Translations under genes and position numbers: made by a program
From: Acanthococcus lagerstroemiae
Lineage: Eukaryota; Arthropoda; Insecta; Hemiptera; Eriococcidae
Assembly: GCA_031841125.1 (NCBI GenBank)
Contig: CM063112.1
Coordinates: 20,982,603 to 21,046,602 of the forward strand
Length of the DNA stretch: 64,000 nt
Direction: 5' to 3'
Notes under the pieces: model-generated
Told to the model about the DNA's origin: nothing
What the model saw: only the letters and a program-made list of their open reading frames with translations
The model's database searches: none
Part shown: positions 1 through 10,697 of the stretch, in pieces
Layout: each line of letters opens with the position of its first letter
Position numbering within the stretch: the first letter of the stretch is position 1

Positions 1-770
1 TTTATTGAGTTCTTCATTCAGTTACTTCGTCACTCACTCAATCATTCAGTTATTCACTCATTCTGTAATATAGTTATTCATTCACTTCCTCACTATGTCA
101 CTGACGCAATAAGTCAATGATTCACTCACTCGCTCACTTACTTATTTAGTGATTTAATCAGTTACTCAATCTAACTTAGTGATTCACTCAGTCACTCGCT
201 TACTCATTTAGTGGTTCACCAAGTGACTCACTCACTTACTCAGTGACTCAGTGATTCACTCGCTCACTTAGTCATTCACTCATTATTTAATTTAGTTATG
301 CACTCACTTCCTTACTCCATCACTCATTCAGTAAGTCAGTGATTCACTCAGTCACTCGCTTACTTATTTAGTGATTCACTCACTTATTCAGTTATTTATT
401 CATTCTCTAATTTAGTTCTATTCATTCGCTTCTTCACTCTGTCACTCACCCAATGAATCGGTGATTCACTCACTCACTCAGTCATTTGCTTACTTATTTA
501 GTGATTCTTTCAGTCACTCGCCTAATTATTCAGTTATTCACACAGTCACTCAATCACTTACTCAGTGACCCAGTGATTCACTCACTCCCTCAGTCACTCG
601 CTTACTCATTGAGTTATTCACTCAGTTACTCAGTTACTTACTCAGTCAGTCAGTCAGTCATTCATTCATTCTCTAATTCATTTATTCATTCACTTTGTCA
701 CCGACTCAATGAGTCAGTGATTCACTCACTCATTCAATCATTCGTAAACGACCACAGTGCGCCACCGCTT
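1..770. repeat. degenerate tetranucleotide satellite
   Basis: The whole stretch is built from CACT, CATT, CAGT and TATT words. A longer motif, roughly gtgattcactcagtcact followed by cgcttactcattta, recurs near 180, 342, 463 and 573, so there is a loose higher-order unit of 110-160 bases. The left end is cut by the window. The frame open from 486 to 773 is a product of the repeat, as shown by its Ser/His/Leu/Tyr-only composition. Confidence 0.9.
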
Positions 771-954
771 TGAGCAGCCCGAAATCTGTTGTTACTAGAT
801 TCTCTGTTTGACCTAGAGCCTGGAATTTGAGAAAGTTTAACATTTTATTAAAATCTAAAAGTTGAAAAGCAAAAGACTTATCTTCCAATGTCACAAGCTG
901 AATCCGATAGCAAATGTTCTATTGTTTAATTTACGGTCTTTGGTCCTGGTGAAT

Positions 955-1049
955 ATTCGGGCCGTACAACCGAGATTCCAAAATTTTGCTACATGTGTCA
1001 AAAACTTCACCTTTTGGTCACTGACAAGAGTTGTCGGTACGGCCCGAAT
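955..1049. mobile_element. 95 bp MITE-like insertion
   Basis: The element is bounded by a perfect 13-base inverted repeat, attcgggccgtac at 955-967 and gtacggcccgaat at 1037-1049. The related repeat at 42 kb lacks this segment: there the sequence runs straight from the gtcctagtgaat equivalent into the aggga equivalent. Comparison of the two copies thus supports an insertion. No target duplication longer than two or three bases is visible. Confidence 0.6.
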
Positions 1050-1424
1050 TGGAGGGAAATTTAGTCTGGAGCAAAAGTCAAAACTCCATGTATTTTCCCC
1101 ATAAGAACGAAAGGGAACTTCTGGCACGGATTCCCCTAATCCAATCGACAGGAAACTTGGTAGTTTTTTTTTTTTTTTAAATTATTATTTATTTTATATT
1201 ATTTTATTTTATTTGTTTTTATTGGAATCAATTTAGGAGAAGAATCAGAGGAAATTCAGAAAAAAATGTCACCAAGAGTAAACAACGACCACCTCAATGT
1301 GTGAAGGAAGTTGTGTGTTCCTCTCAAGTATTCCTAACATCCTTCCACCTTATCCTCCCAGAATAGGGTATGCTCATGTGCGCAAATGTGAGTGCTTAGG
1401 GGATAAGATTCCAATCTGCATTTG

Positions 1425-1681
1425 CCGGAACGAAACTATGGGGAGGGAGGTGGAACACCCCCAATAATTAGGCAGTTAGCAAATTTTGAAACTGTTGATT
1501 TGAATTTTTCATTTTCTAATAACATTTGTTTATTTATCATTATTATTATTTTAATTTAAAAATCGGCGAATTTTCAAATTAGTAGAAAATTTTGTCGGCA
1601 AATTTTTAGTTAACAGAAAATATTTGTCGGCAAACTTTCCTTCTCCACCCCTCCCAAACTGAAAATCAAGTTTCGCCTCTG
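1425..1681 (-). mobile_element. hAT-like MITE, CAGGGACGAAACT family, degenerate
   Basis: The ends read ccggaacgaaactatg on the left and, reversed on the right, cagaggcgaaacttga. They match the better-preserved copy at 41366-41679. The inside has the same block around tttgtcggcaaa and an AT-rich centre. The right end carries a 38-base local duplication. Confidence 0.5.
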
Positions 1682-1715
1682 CTTCTCCCCTCCAAACTGA
1701 GAGTCAAGTTTCGTC

Positions 1716-1984
1716 TCTGCAAATACTGATTTATTGTAACCCGTAGAGGCTCAGCAAAGTATGGACAATACTTTAGCAATATATAATAAGATTCTGTAAA
1801 ATACCCTGGAATCGACATATTCTTCATGAGTAAGAGACAGTATATTTCATCAGTCATTTGAGTACTCGAGGGTATGTAGGTCCTAGTCTCTGCAGTTCTT
1901 TCCCGTATACCGCACAAAAGTGGTTTGTTTCGGCCCCTTGGCTTCCTTCAACCCTCAGTTCTCAATTCACAATTTTCAACTGCC
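1716..1984. other. no recognised feature
   Basis: AT-moderate sequence between two repeats. The minus-strand frame at 1666-1917 extends into the MITE and has no recognisable motif. Nothing else is supported here. Confidence 0.5.
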
Positions 1985-2224
1985 ACCTGTGGACCTATGC
2001 GCCCCTCAGGGCTCCTCACCCCTACTCTGCCCTTGCTCTGGTGCCTGTCTTCCCCTCCCTTTTTCGGCCATGTTATCCTTCTTCTTCATCCCACACCCTT
2101 CATTTGAAAAGTATTTCTTGTTTTCAAGAATTATTTTGTACCTACAGTTCCTCCCTGTCAATGGGGCCCTCGGGCACCTGTTGGGGGGACTCGAATATAA
2201 ATAAATGAATAAATAAATAAATGA
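1985..2224 (+). mobile_element. probable LINE 3' end with AATAAATG tail
   Basis: A pyrimidine-rich stretch (cttcccctcccttt near 2050) is followed by ggggccctcgggcacctgtt near 2162 and a short simple tail of aataaatg units ending at 2224. Pyrimidine-rich 3' UTRs ending in short tetranucleotide tails are typical of CR1- and Jockey-like LINEs. No reverse transcriptase coding remains, so the family is not known. Confidence 0.35.
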
Positions 2225-2505
2225 CAAAATATACAAAATGAAGTGCTGCTCATTTGACTCAGAATTTTGTGATTCGTGAAAATATGTTGAAACTTCTGGA
2301 ATATACGCCATAGATATTAATATGCATTCGCATAAAAATTGCAGCCCTGGTTATTATAATAGAATTTTCCAATTCTAAATTCTTTGTTCTCTCTTTCAAG
2401 GTATAATTTGCTGATTTTCTAATTTTTCAATGACCATGATTGAAAATGAATAACTTCAAATAACTTAGATGACTGTTACACACCCTGTGAAATTTCTCAA
2501 TGCGC
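2225..2505 (+). repeat. single arm of the GGGTGTCTAACGG repeat family
   Basis: This roughly 280-base sequence is homologous to the two inverted arms at 31885-32160 and 33390-33643. Shared words are catttgactcagaattttgt, acttctggaatatacgccat and gaattttccaattctaaatt. It ends in acacaccctg, equivalent to the outer end of the arms. No matching opposite arm is seen nearby, so this is a solo end. Confidence 0.75.
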
Positions 2506-2529
2506 CTTTTTACGAGTAGCAGAATAATT

Positions 2530-3341
2530 TTTCAACGTTTTCCTGTTTCGGGTAGACTGTACCCCCTCGCCCCCTTCCAACGTCACTGTCCTGTATAGCC
2601 TACTTTACATTCGATCAAGACGCACGTGTGAATCGAAAAATCTTCGGCCGACGGCTGTGGTCATACAGCCGGGCCACCTTCCTCAATTCGGCGTCGTGAG
2701 AGCATCAGCGTACCACAGATTTCGTGTAACAGTCGTCCATTCCGAGGTACGCGGGCCAGAGACGTCGAGGACAACGCACGCCATTCAAGGCCCACGGCAG
2801 CATCGCCAAGGTAAAGGTCAGTTACTTTCTCTCGATTCGCAGCCGCCCGCACCGGGCACATCGGTCGGCGCGGCGCACTCGATATCAGCCGGAGAAAGGC
2901 CTCCGGGCGTAGAACGGAGATACGCGTACGAATGCGAGCAGGTCGTACGTTCGCGAACGCGGTTGCACGCCAGTTTCGAAATCCGTTTCCCGGCTCCAGA
3001 GATACGCCGCGAATTCGCGGACGAGCGGTAGCAAAAGGCGGGGGAGTGGAAAGAAAAAAGTACGCCGCAAAATCGGATCGGCGACAAAGGACGCACGACG
3101 GCGGCATACGAAAGCGCATGCGTTTTGGGAGCCTCGCAAGCATTGACCCTATCGCTAAATCCCGTGCCCTGGCGCTCACCACCCTTTGATTATAATCCGG
3201 CTGAAGCTGGAAGACACGTGTTGAGCTCGTGCGACGCTATTTGCGCGGTGCCGGAGAGTTTGGTGCGTCGTTCCAGGCTGATTCGATTCGCGGGATCGCG
3301 GGCGACGATGCCGACCACGGAGGACGAATAAATGGCCGCAG
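2530..3341 (+). promoter_or_regulatory. CpG-rich block, putative promoter and 5' exon
   Basis: CpG density rises sharply compared with the flanks, from about 2600 to 3420, with many tcg, cga and cgcg words, and homopolymers vanish. Frames are open in several registers on both strands, as expected from CpG-rich DNA rather than one real protein. The block ends in ATGGCCGCAG followed by GTAAGC, a good donor. A short upstream frame begins at 3308 and stops at 3331, just before that ATG. I infer a first exon and its promoter; the direction rests on the donor only. Confidence 0.4.
3332..3341 (+). CDS. possible initial coding exon (3 codons plus 1 base)
   Basis: ATG GCC GCA G precedes a GTAAGC donor at 3342. 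It sits at the 3' edge of the CpG-rich block. The ATG has A at -3 and G at +4. A seven-codon upstream frame (3308-3331) ends directly before it. No downstream exon could be found in the repeats that follow, so the product is unknown. A chance ATG near a chance donor is the alternative. Confidence 0.2.
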
Positions 3342-3740
3342 GTAAGCCGCAGCGAAAATTCTCACTCGTGTGCGATGTATTCGACAGGCGAAAAGACGAG
3401 CCGGGGACGTGCACCGGGTACGGCGTTTTTAATAAAAAGTAATATAGCTATTCGTCATTTGAAATAATGAAAGAGTGGGCGTTCTACTTAATTAAACCTT
3501 AACTAGTTCTATTAGCGTTCGCGATGTTCGTTCCTTTTCATTACGAATTCAAATAGAGTCGACGGACTAATTTAGTGGCTTGGTCGCCGCTCTCGCGCCG
3601 CCCTTCTCCGTGCCAAACACAACAAGAAGACGAGCAACGCTAAAACGCACTCTTTGATTTGGTATTGTTTCGAAATAAACGACAATTAGAGTGCAAGAAG
3701 AAACTATTGTGGCTACTCTGGTGTGTTCGGTGCGTGGATG
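3342..3740. other. transition from CpG-rich block to array
   Basis: CpG falls off after about 3420. A short AT-rich piece follows and then CpG-moderate sequence leading into the tandem array. No gene is seen. If 3332-3341 is an exon, this would be the start of its intron. Confidence 0.4.
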
Positions 3741-6700
3741 CGCCGTTCTGAATGGCTGGACTGGGTCGTTGACTCTCCAGCGGCGGTGCAATCGGCCGCA
3801 TTCGTTGTCTTCCAAAATCGCAAGCTCGAAATGCCGATAATAGTCGCGTCTGTGACCAATATTGTCTGCTGTTGATGTGACTCTTGAGATCCAGGTTGGT
3901 CTCACTCTCTCACTACATCACACGAAGATCTTCAGGTTATATGATGGATCAATCACCAATGATCAGCTTCCCATGTGAGTGTATCATCATGGACCACTAT
4001 CTATCCTCTATTTCCGTAGATTCTAATTAGGTAGTATTAGCTTGTGCGATACAGGTTCCAAGGTTATTCATCTTCCTCGCTGGGTTGTTGAATCTCCAGT
4101 GGCGATACATCCGGTCGCATTTGTTTTGTTCTGGAATCGCAAGTTTGAAATGTCGATCATTCTCAAATCTGTAACCGACATTATCTAGCACTGATTTCAG
4201 TTCTGAGATTCATACTGGCCTTACTACATCTGAAGATCTTCAAGTTATATGATTGGATCCATCATCAGTGATCAGCTTCTCAACTACCTGCCACTGATGT
4301 GACTTGATATGCATGCCCGATTGACAATTTGGTGAGCGCTCACGCAACATGTCACAAACCACTTCCGTTTTGAGACTTTTGGCCGATCACATTTCTTTGT
4401 GAGTGCTCACCACCTAATCATTTTAAGATAGTGTGTGTGAAGTGATCACTCACCAGTAGTGTGATTACTGAGTGATGTTCACAAAAGCGCTCACATTCGG
4501 CTTCATTGTCAATCGGGTGTTGATCTCAGTACATCTCAACAAAGGTCTTCAGGTTCTATGATGGATCCATCTCCAACAATCAGCTTTTGCCACGTGAATG
4601 TATCATCATAGATCACGATCTAGCCTCCATTTTGGATTCTATAATTTGGTAGTACCTATATATAGCTTGCGCAATGGAGGTTTCAAGGTTGTTCATCTGC
4701 GTTGCTGGGTTGTTGAATCCCCAGCAACGGTACATTCGGCCACATTCATTTTGTTCCGGAATCTCAAACTTGAAATATCAATAACAAAATAAAGTCTATG
4801 ACCAACATTTTTTACCACTGATGTCGTTCTGAGATGTATCTTATCAATCTTATAACAACTCAAGATCTTCAAAAGTTATGCAATGGATTCACCATCATCA
4901 GTGATCAGCTTCTCAACTACCTGCCAATGATGTGACTTTTGATATGCATGTTGATCTCACTACATCTCAACAAAGATCTTCAGGTTCTATGATGGATCCA
5001 TCACCAACGATTAGCTTGCCACGTGAATGTATCATCACAGAACACGATCTAGCCTCCATTTTGGACTCTATAATTAGGTAGTACCTGTATAGATAGCTAG
5101 TGCGATGGAAGTTCCAAGGTTGTTCATTTGCTTTGCTGGGTTGTTGAATCCCCAGCGATAATATACATTCAGCCACATTCATTTTGTTTCAGAAACTCAA
5201 ACTTGAAATATCAATAACAATCAAGTCTATGACTAACATCTTTTATCACCAATGTCATTCTGAGATGCATCTTATCAATCTTACTACTTACAACTCAAGA
5301 TCTTCAAGTTACATGATGGATCCACCATCATCAGTGATCAGCTTCTCAACCACCTGCCACTGATGCGACTTTTGATATGCATGTTGATCTCACTACATCT
5401 CAACAAAGATCTTCAGGTTCTGTGATGGATCCATCATCAACAATCAGCTTGCCACGTGGATGTATCATTGTAGATCACAATCTAGCCTCCATTTTGGATT
5501 CTAATTAGGTGTAGTATCTATACAGCTTACTGTACAACAGAGGTTCCAAGGTTGTTCATCTGCCTCGCTGGGGGTTGTTGAATCCCCAGCAACGATACAT
5601 TCGGCCACATTCATTTTGTTTCAGTATTGTAAACTTGAAATATCAAGAACAATCAAGTCTATGACCAACATTGTCCACCACTGATATTAGTTCTGAAATC
5701 CATCTTAATCTTACTACAACTTGATCTTCAAGTTATATGTGATGGATCCATCATCAATGATCAGCTTCTCAAATGATTGTATTGTTGCAGATATATGTAA
5801 CCATTTATCCTCAATTTTAGATTCTAGTTCGGTAGTAGGTATAACTTATGTGACAGGTTCCAAGGTTCCTCGTCTTTGTTGGGTCGTTGAACTTTGAGGT
5901 GATAATATTCTGCCGCATTTGTTACCTATATGTTCCAAAATCGCACGCTTCAAATGCCTACAACAATCAAGTTTGTGACCAACACGGCCTGTCAGCTTTT
6001 GAAATTGAGGAGATTCATGTTTGTCTGGCTGCATCTCACAGATATCTTCAAGTTGGATTCATCATCATCATTCATCAGCTTTCATTATGGATGTTCGGGT
6101 AACCATCATGGATCACGGATTATCCTAAAATGTACCTAAGATTCTACATATAGTTAAGTCCTGGTTATAGCTTAGGTATGTGATGGGTTCCAAATGGCAG
6201 TTTTTTCTACTGGATAGTTGAATCTTCAGCAATGGTGTACTTGGCTACATTTGTTATGTTCCAAAATCACGAATTTCTTTTCACTGGGTCGTGGAATGTA
6301 ATTGCTAGTTTGAAATGCCGATAAAGGCCATGATGTCAACTCTGGGATTGGTGAGATCCATGTTTGTCTACTGGCACTGCCAAAGGGAACTTTGTCAAAT
6401 CCCCTCTAACACCCCTTCCCCTTTTGGTCAAGACCAGTTCCCCTGGAACACTAGGCTGGCTACGCTACTTTGTCTACCTATATTGCATCAAGATTTTCAA
6501 ATTATATGATGGATCATCATGGATCTACTTCCCACATGGGTGTTCAGGTTACATGATGGATATTCATCAGCATGGATCACAGCCATTCTACATTTTAGAC
6601 TCTGATGTGTGGTAGGTTTCAAGATTGTTCTTCTTCACTAAGTCGTTCAATCTCCTACGGCCATGAATTCGATAACATTCATTTAGTTCTAGAATTGCCG

Positions 6701-6960
6701 CATTCAAAATTCCAGTAACAATCTAATCTATGATTAACACTATCGGCTATTATTGTCACCCTTGAGATTCACGCTAGTCTTATTACATCTCACGGAGATT
6801 TTCAGTTTATGTGATAGGTCCATCATCATAAATCAGTTTCCCACGTGAATGATTAAGTTACACGATGGATTCATCATCCTGAATTACGGCTTATCCAACA
6901 TTTTAAATTGTAGAGCTAGGTACCTATTACCTAATAGTTTGTATGATGAGTTCTAAAGCT
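3741..6960. repeat. tandem array of 310-430 bp units
   Basis: The landmark ctgggttgttgaatccccag recurs, with changes, near 3766, 4080, 4706, 5136, 5570, 5880, 6210 and 6643. Spacing is about 430 for long units and 310-330 for short ones. Long units hold two versions of a sub-block beginning gatcttcaggttctatgatg, so the unit itself grew by partial duplication. The middle copies (4550-5720) are closest to each other and the right end is most decayed. Short frames inside are not conserved between copies, so no protein is implied. Confidence 0.9.
4316..4517. mobile_element. 202 bp MITE inserted in the tandem array
   Basis: The ends are cccgattgacaat (4316-4328) and attgtcaatcggg (4505-4517), perfect inverted repeats. 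Sister array units read gatatgcatgttgatctc at this place without interruption, which defines the insertion exactly and leaves tg on both sides as a possible 2-base target duplication. Inside are several palindromic gtgagNgctcac-type words. No coding capacity. Confidence 0.85.
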
Positions 6961-7344
6961 GTTCTTTCAGTAGTTATAACATCTAGACATAAGGGATGGT
7001 GTAATTAACCATTCAAGGTCATGTAAACATCAATGACCTTCACAGGCAAGTTCACTGACCCTTGATTCAATAGTAAAAATTTGAGTTGATTGTTATGTGA
7101 CCTTGAACCTAACTATGAAGCCATGATATACCCTAATTTACCCCCTCCCCCCAAGTTTATACTTTCCTTTCTACATGGATCCAGTTTCTTATTTTATACT
7201 CTCCTAGCTTGCAGGCATTTGTTCAATCTTGAACCTAACTTGACATGACATAACCTATTCTATCCTCACCAAAAGCTTAAACAAGTCTCTGGACCTGGAA
7301 CCGGTTTTCATTTCATTTTTTAAATTTTTGTGCCCGTCTAGCTT
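6961..7344. other. no recognised gene; decayed repeats
   Basis: A short region with ctcctagcttgcaggcattt near 7200 that weakly resembles cgtctagcttgccagcattg at 7336. It is perhaps a fragment of the same tRNA-derived element family. A C-rich tract lies near 7142. No other feature is seen. Confidence 0.4.
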
Positions 7345-7412
7345 GCCAGCATTGGGATTCGAACCAAAGATTATTAGTTGCAAAGGTAGAGCACTGTTCA
7401 CTCAGGTGCTCA
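7345..7412 (-). repeat. tRNA-derived SINE head or tRNA pseudogene
   Basis: On the minus strand a perfect B box, ggttcgaatcc, lies at 7365-7355. Upstream of it a D-arm-like gagca/tgctc stem and an anticodon-arm-like ctttgcaac stretch sit at tRNA spacing. The acceptor stem does not pair, so it is not a working tRNA. The minus-strand continuation below 7345 (gctagacgggcac) may be the SINE body. Confidence 0.5.
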
Positions 7413-7660
7413 GAATATATCACCCCTGCGGCATCGAAGTTCGGTGAACCCGGCTCTGAAAGTCAGTGACCTCTGAATAATCTTGAAAGGTTAATTACGA
7501 CCCCAACGTCTGGCATCGGATATGGCGCCTGAAAAAAAATAATAATTCAGACTCGCTCCAGGAGTTCGTCTTCTATGGAAAATTTCTAGGTGCAGTTCTA
7601 TAACACATTTACAGAGTCGAGACAGAAACGTATGAGTTTTAATAATCTTAATGTATCTTA

Positions 7661-7880
7661 GGGGTCTTGTTGGCCGATTGGATAGCGCGCTGGTCTCGGA
7701 ATCCGGAGACCCCGGGTTTCGACCCACGTAGCAACTCACTACATTTTGACCTACCCGGTTTTCGGCGAGATAAGAAGAGGGCTAAGACAGCCCTAGCAGG
7801 CTCCCTGACGTCTCTGAGGTAATGCTCGAAAGGACGGATTCCGGGGCTCGGGTTGAGAGGAAAATTGGAAAGGAGAATCT
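7661..7880 (+). mobile_element. tRNA-derived SINE
   Basis: The head has tggccgattgg (A box, 7671-7681), a paired ggtctc/gagacc anticodon-like stem with an eight-base loop, and gggtttcgaccc (B box, 7714-7725). A non-tRNA body follows with ctacccggttttcggcgaga and a small hairpin gggcta/tagccc-like segment near 7779. The extra bases in the loop and B box rule out a functional tRNA. The 3' border is uncertain. Confidence 0.65.
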
Positions 7881-8578
7881 TCGTGTATCTTCAGCGAGTC
7901 TGAACGAGTCCTATCACGTCTCCAAGCAATATTAGCAGTGGCTGCGTGAGTCTTTATGGTCTCGATGAACCTTAAGAAAATCTAAATAAGTTTCAGAAGA
8001 GTCTGAATGAAACCCAAAAGGACTGACTACGTTTGACATAATCTTATCAGCCCGAATTGGTAATGAGTAGTGTTAATGAGTCTCAACAATTCGAAATATG
8101 TCTAGTCAGAGTGTCAAGGAATCTGCTTGACTTCCAAATCTTAGCAGGAGTTATCACAGTTTTGAAGGATCTTGTCATAATCTTTATGAACCCTCAGAAC
8201 ACCACAGAGTTAATCAGCAGTTTTCAACACAGTGACTTTAAAATACATCACATCAGCCTGACAATGGAAGAGGGAGAGTATGAAGCTTACCGTTCCTAGG
8301 TTGTTTTCTCTATCATGGTAGGGAGATATACAGACCTCTGTATCAATTATACATTTCAAATATCCAGATACAGGTGGAATCCTTACCCTCGCTTATATAA
8401 GCACCACTATGTAAATTATAATACAATCTTCCTACTTACATAAAAATTCTTATTTTTTTGTGGGAGGGGGAGGGGCTAAGTAAGACACTGCGCAACGTGC
8501 ATAACATACTACAAAATATACACTAGTAATACCGGAGAGGCGATTCTGCAAAATATGACGTGAAAAATGGAGACTAAA
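7881..8578. other. no recognised gene
   Basis: The first part has loosely repeated gagtctgaa words resembling 51420-51720. An 80-codon frame at 8057-8299 (+) has no recognisable domain, no flanking splice signals that stand out, and ordinary composition. I do not call it a gene. Confidence 0.35.
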
Positions 8579-8690
8579 TTGCACATCACTGCAAGTTGTG
8601 CACATCACTGCAAGTTGTGCACATCACTGCAAGTTGTGCACTCACTGCAAGTTGTGCACATCATTGCAAGTAGTGCACAACTATGCCAGT
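8579..8690. repeat. 19 bp minisatellite
   Basis: Five tandem copies of gcacatcactgcaagttgt start at 8581, 8600, 8619 and onward, the first three identical. The fourth lacks two bases and the last copies carry substitutions. The array continues in a diverged form to about 8690. Confidence 0.9.
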
Positions 8691-8692
8691 AA

Positions 8693-8977
8693 TGCACTGA
8701 AAGCAAGAGCCAAAATCAAATAAATTCTAGATTCTCGAGAGAATCAGGTATTGGAGACAACTACAACATGACAGTTGAAATGCCAAGAATACTAAAATAC
8801 AAGTTTTCAATAAATGCGAAAGAGAACTTTAATGTTGATGTTGTCTTCCAAAAGTATGCCATTGGAATGCCTTATCCTTGACCCATGGATGTAGTCTATG
8901 AGTTCCTAGATGCTAAGACAGATGCTCAAGCAGATTTTGGCTTTCAAATGTACAGAGAAATTGGTTTGGGTGTATAG
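8693..8977 (+). pseudogene. unidentified interrupted reading frame
   Basis: A frame open from 8693 to a TGA at 8879-8881 continues for another 31 codons to TAG at 8975. The part from ATG 8768 looks protein-like, with balanced hydrophobic and charged residues (for example YKFSINAKENFNVDVVFQKY). The same register after the TGA keeps that character. I do not recognise the family. It could be a decayed exon, a transposon relic, or chance in AT-rich DNA. Confidence 0.2.
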
Positions 8978-10697
8978 TTTTTCGACTGGCACGATCCCAG
9001 GTATCGGTCATAATATCAACGGAAGTTATTTGTCACTCAACAACACCTACTTTAAAATACTCCCTAATCAGACCCCGAAATCTATCTGGAGCAATGTGAA
9101 AAAACCCTCGCGGTAAATGAACGTAAGCAACCTAAATTGAGTATAAGGTAGAGCAACAGGCATATTCGAGCAAGTGAAAAAGTAAGTTTTTATATCCGTT
9201 ATTGCTCGTAATCAGAAACCGTTGACCTTTGGCATTTGGTCGAATGAATAAAGAAAACCCTGTAGTCCAGTTCGCGAACTAATATCGCGAGCGTCAATCA
9301 GCACATGCTTACACGCAAATATGCACTCTTGGAAATCAGGAAACGTACAAGAAATAAGAGTAAGCGAAATTATTCGACGTTATTTAATTCTCGGTAATTT
9401 AACCTCACGATGCGGTTCATCTCTCGGCGTTGATTTTAACAGTTACGCTTTTTCACAATAATTACAAATATTACATGGCGTTTTTTTCCTCATTTGCTTC
9501 CGCAAGCGATATTTATTCCCAGCACCGGAGGTGAATGATAGAATCGGTTCTTATTGATCAACGAGCTTCATTCCGAGGGAATTTGCTGCATCAGTTGTCA
9601 ATCTAGACGTCCTGTCACCGCAGATTGATTTCATTGAATTGTGCCACTGTGAGGTAAGGGGGTAGCTTGTCCCGTGTAATCTTGAGAGGAAGTTTTACAT
9701 CGCTTAGAAATGTGGAGAAAAACCAGGTTTGACATTTTCAGCCCATTTTGAAAAGTTGACTGCGGTTTACAGAGTCTCAGGAACCTAGTTCTAAGGATTC
9801 AATCTTCTAAATACAAAAGAAGACTTTTTGAAACATTTTAGATCTTGATCTCTTTCAACAAATTTTGCTTCCGTCAGCTATTTATCAGTGTAGAGCTATT
9901 TTCTAGTATTGATGGCTGTATGTCAGTTTTGGGCGGTAGGCCATTATTGAGCTATTTAAAGGCGTGAAGTTCAAACCATCCTATGTGCCAACTTTTGCAG
10001 AAGTGGTTTTGTGTATGCAAACTGTTCTAAGAACCACCGCCCGCACAATACTAAACATCTTAAGTGCCCATAGAGCCTCAGAGTACTTCTAACTTCAACC
10101 CAAAAAGATCGCAGCACGCACATGTGCCGGCGAGCGATCCATGCAAAACATCCTAACTCCAAAGTGGCAGAAAGCATTTGATAAGAATCTGTTAGGATTT
10201 TTGCTTTATCTTTCCCATGGACTTAGGTAGGCATGACTAGGCCCAAAATTTGTACATGGACATGTGTATGAAGCTTCAAAAAATTGACTGAGTACCCATT
10301 TTGCCAAACCCACCCCTTCACTTCAGCTGAAACAGTTTTTTGCTTCTCCTGTAAACTTTTGACATTGCTACATAGGATGTAGTGAACTTCTCGCCTTCGT
10401 TTGTTAATGGCGCGAATTTATATTTTTGGACTATTTTCAGCTAACTTCTGAAGTGAAGCTTCTTTACAAGGGTTCAGGATGGGTAGTTAACGTAGAAACA
10501 GTGAAACAAACACGAACGTGAAACATGCAACGGAAGTGACATAGTAACACTCCATTCTCATTTAGTGAGACAGACAGCGAAAGAGAGAGCATGTATGTGA
10601 AACCAGACTGCTTCCCCTCCACGCCTCCGTTACCAGTTTTCTGTCAAATAACATTCAGTACACGTACCTACCGACTGAGGTAGCAACTCACACAAGG
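8978..10697. other. no recognised feature
   Basis: Mixed-composition sequence without splice-framed ORFs, tandem repeats or terminal repeats that I can support. A short word cattcagtacac near 10651 recurs near 34377 with similar surroundings, hinting at an unclassified dispersed repeat. Confidence 0.4.

Larger units (their letters stand above)
787..1720 (+). repeat. dispersed repeat family R900, copy A
   Basis: This block matches, in inverted orientation, 41366-42145. Shared segments include actagattctctgtttgacc near 800, the run around gaacgaaaggg near 1105, and the cctcaatgtgtgaaggaagt region near 1290. It holds two smaller insertions: a 95 bp inverted-repeat element at 955-1049 and a degenerate MITE at 1425-1681. 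No coding capacity is seen. It may be a non-autonomous transposon or old segmental repeat. Confidence 0.7.

Noticed and set aside
486..773. 95-codon frame in the left satellite
   Set aside because: Made of tetranucleotide repeats; composition is confined to a few residues and there is no conserved motif.
2661..3182. 173-codon minus-strand frame and other overlapping frames in the CpG-rich block
   Set aside because: Several registers on both strands are open at once, as expected where stop codons are rare; Arg/Ala/Ser-rich with no domain.
3567..3905. 112-codon minus-strand frame
   Set aside because: Covers the edge of the tandem array and is not kept in the other units.
7661..7730. Functional tRNA gene
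   Set aside because: The anticodon-like loop has eight bases, the B box carries an extra base, and the acceptor stem does not pair.
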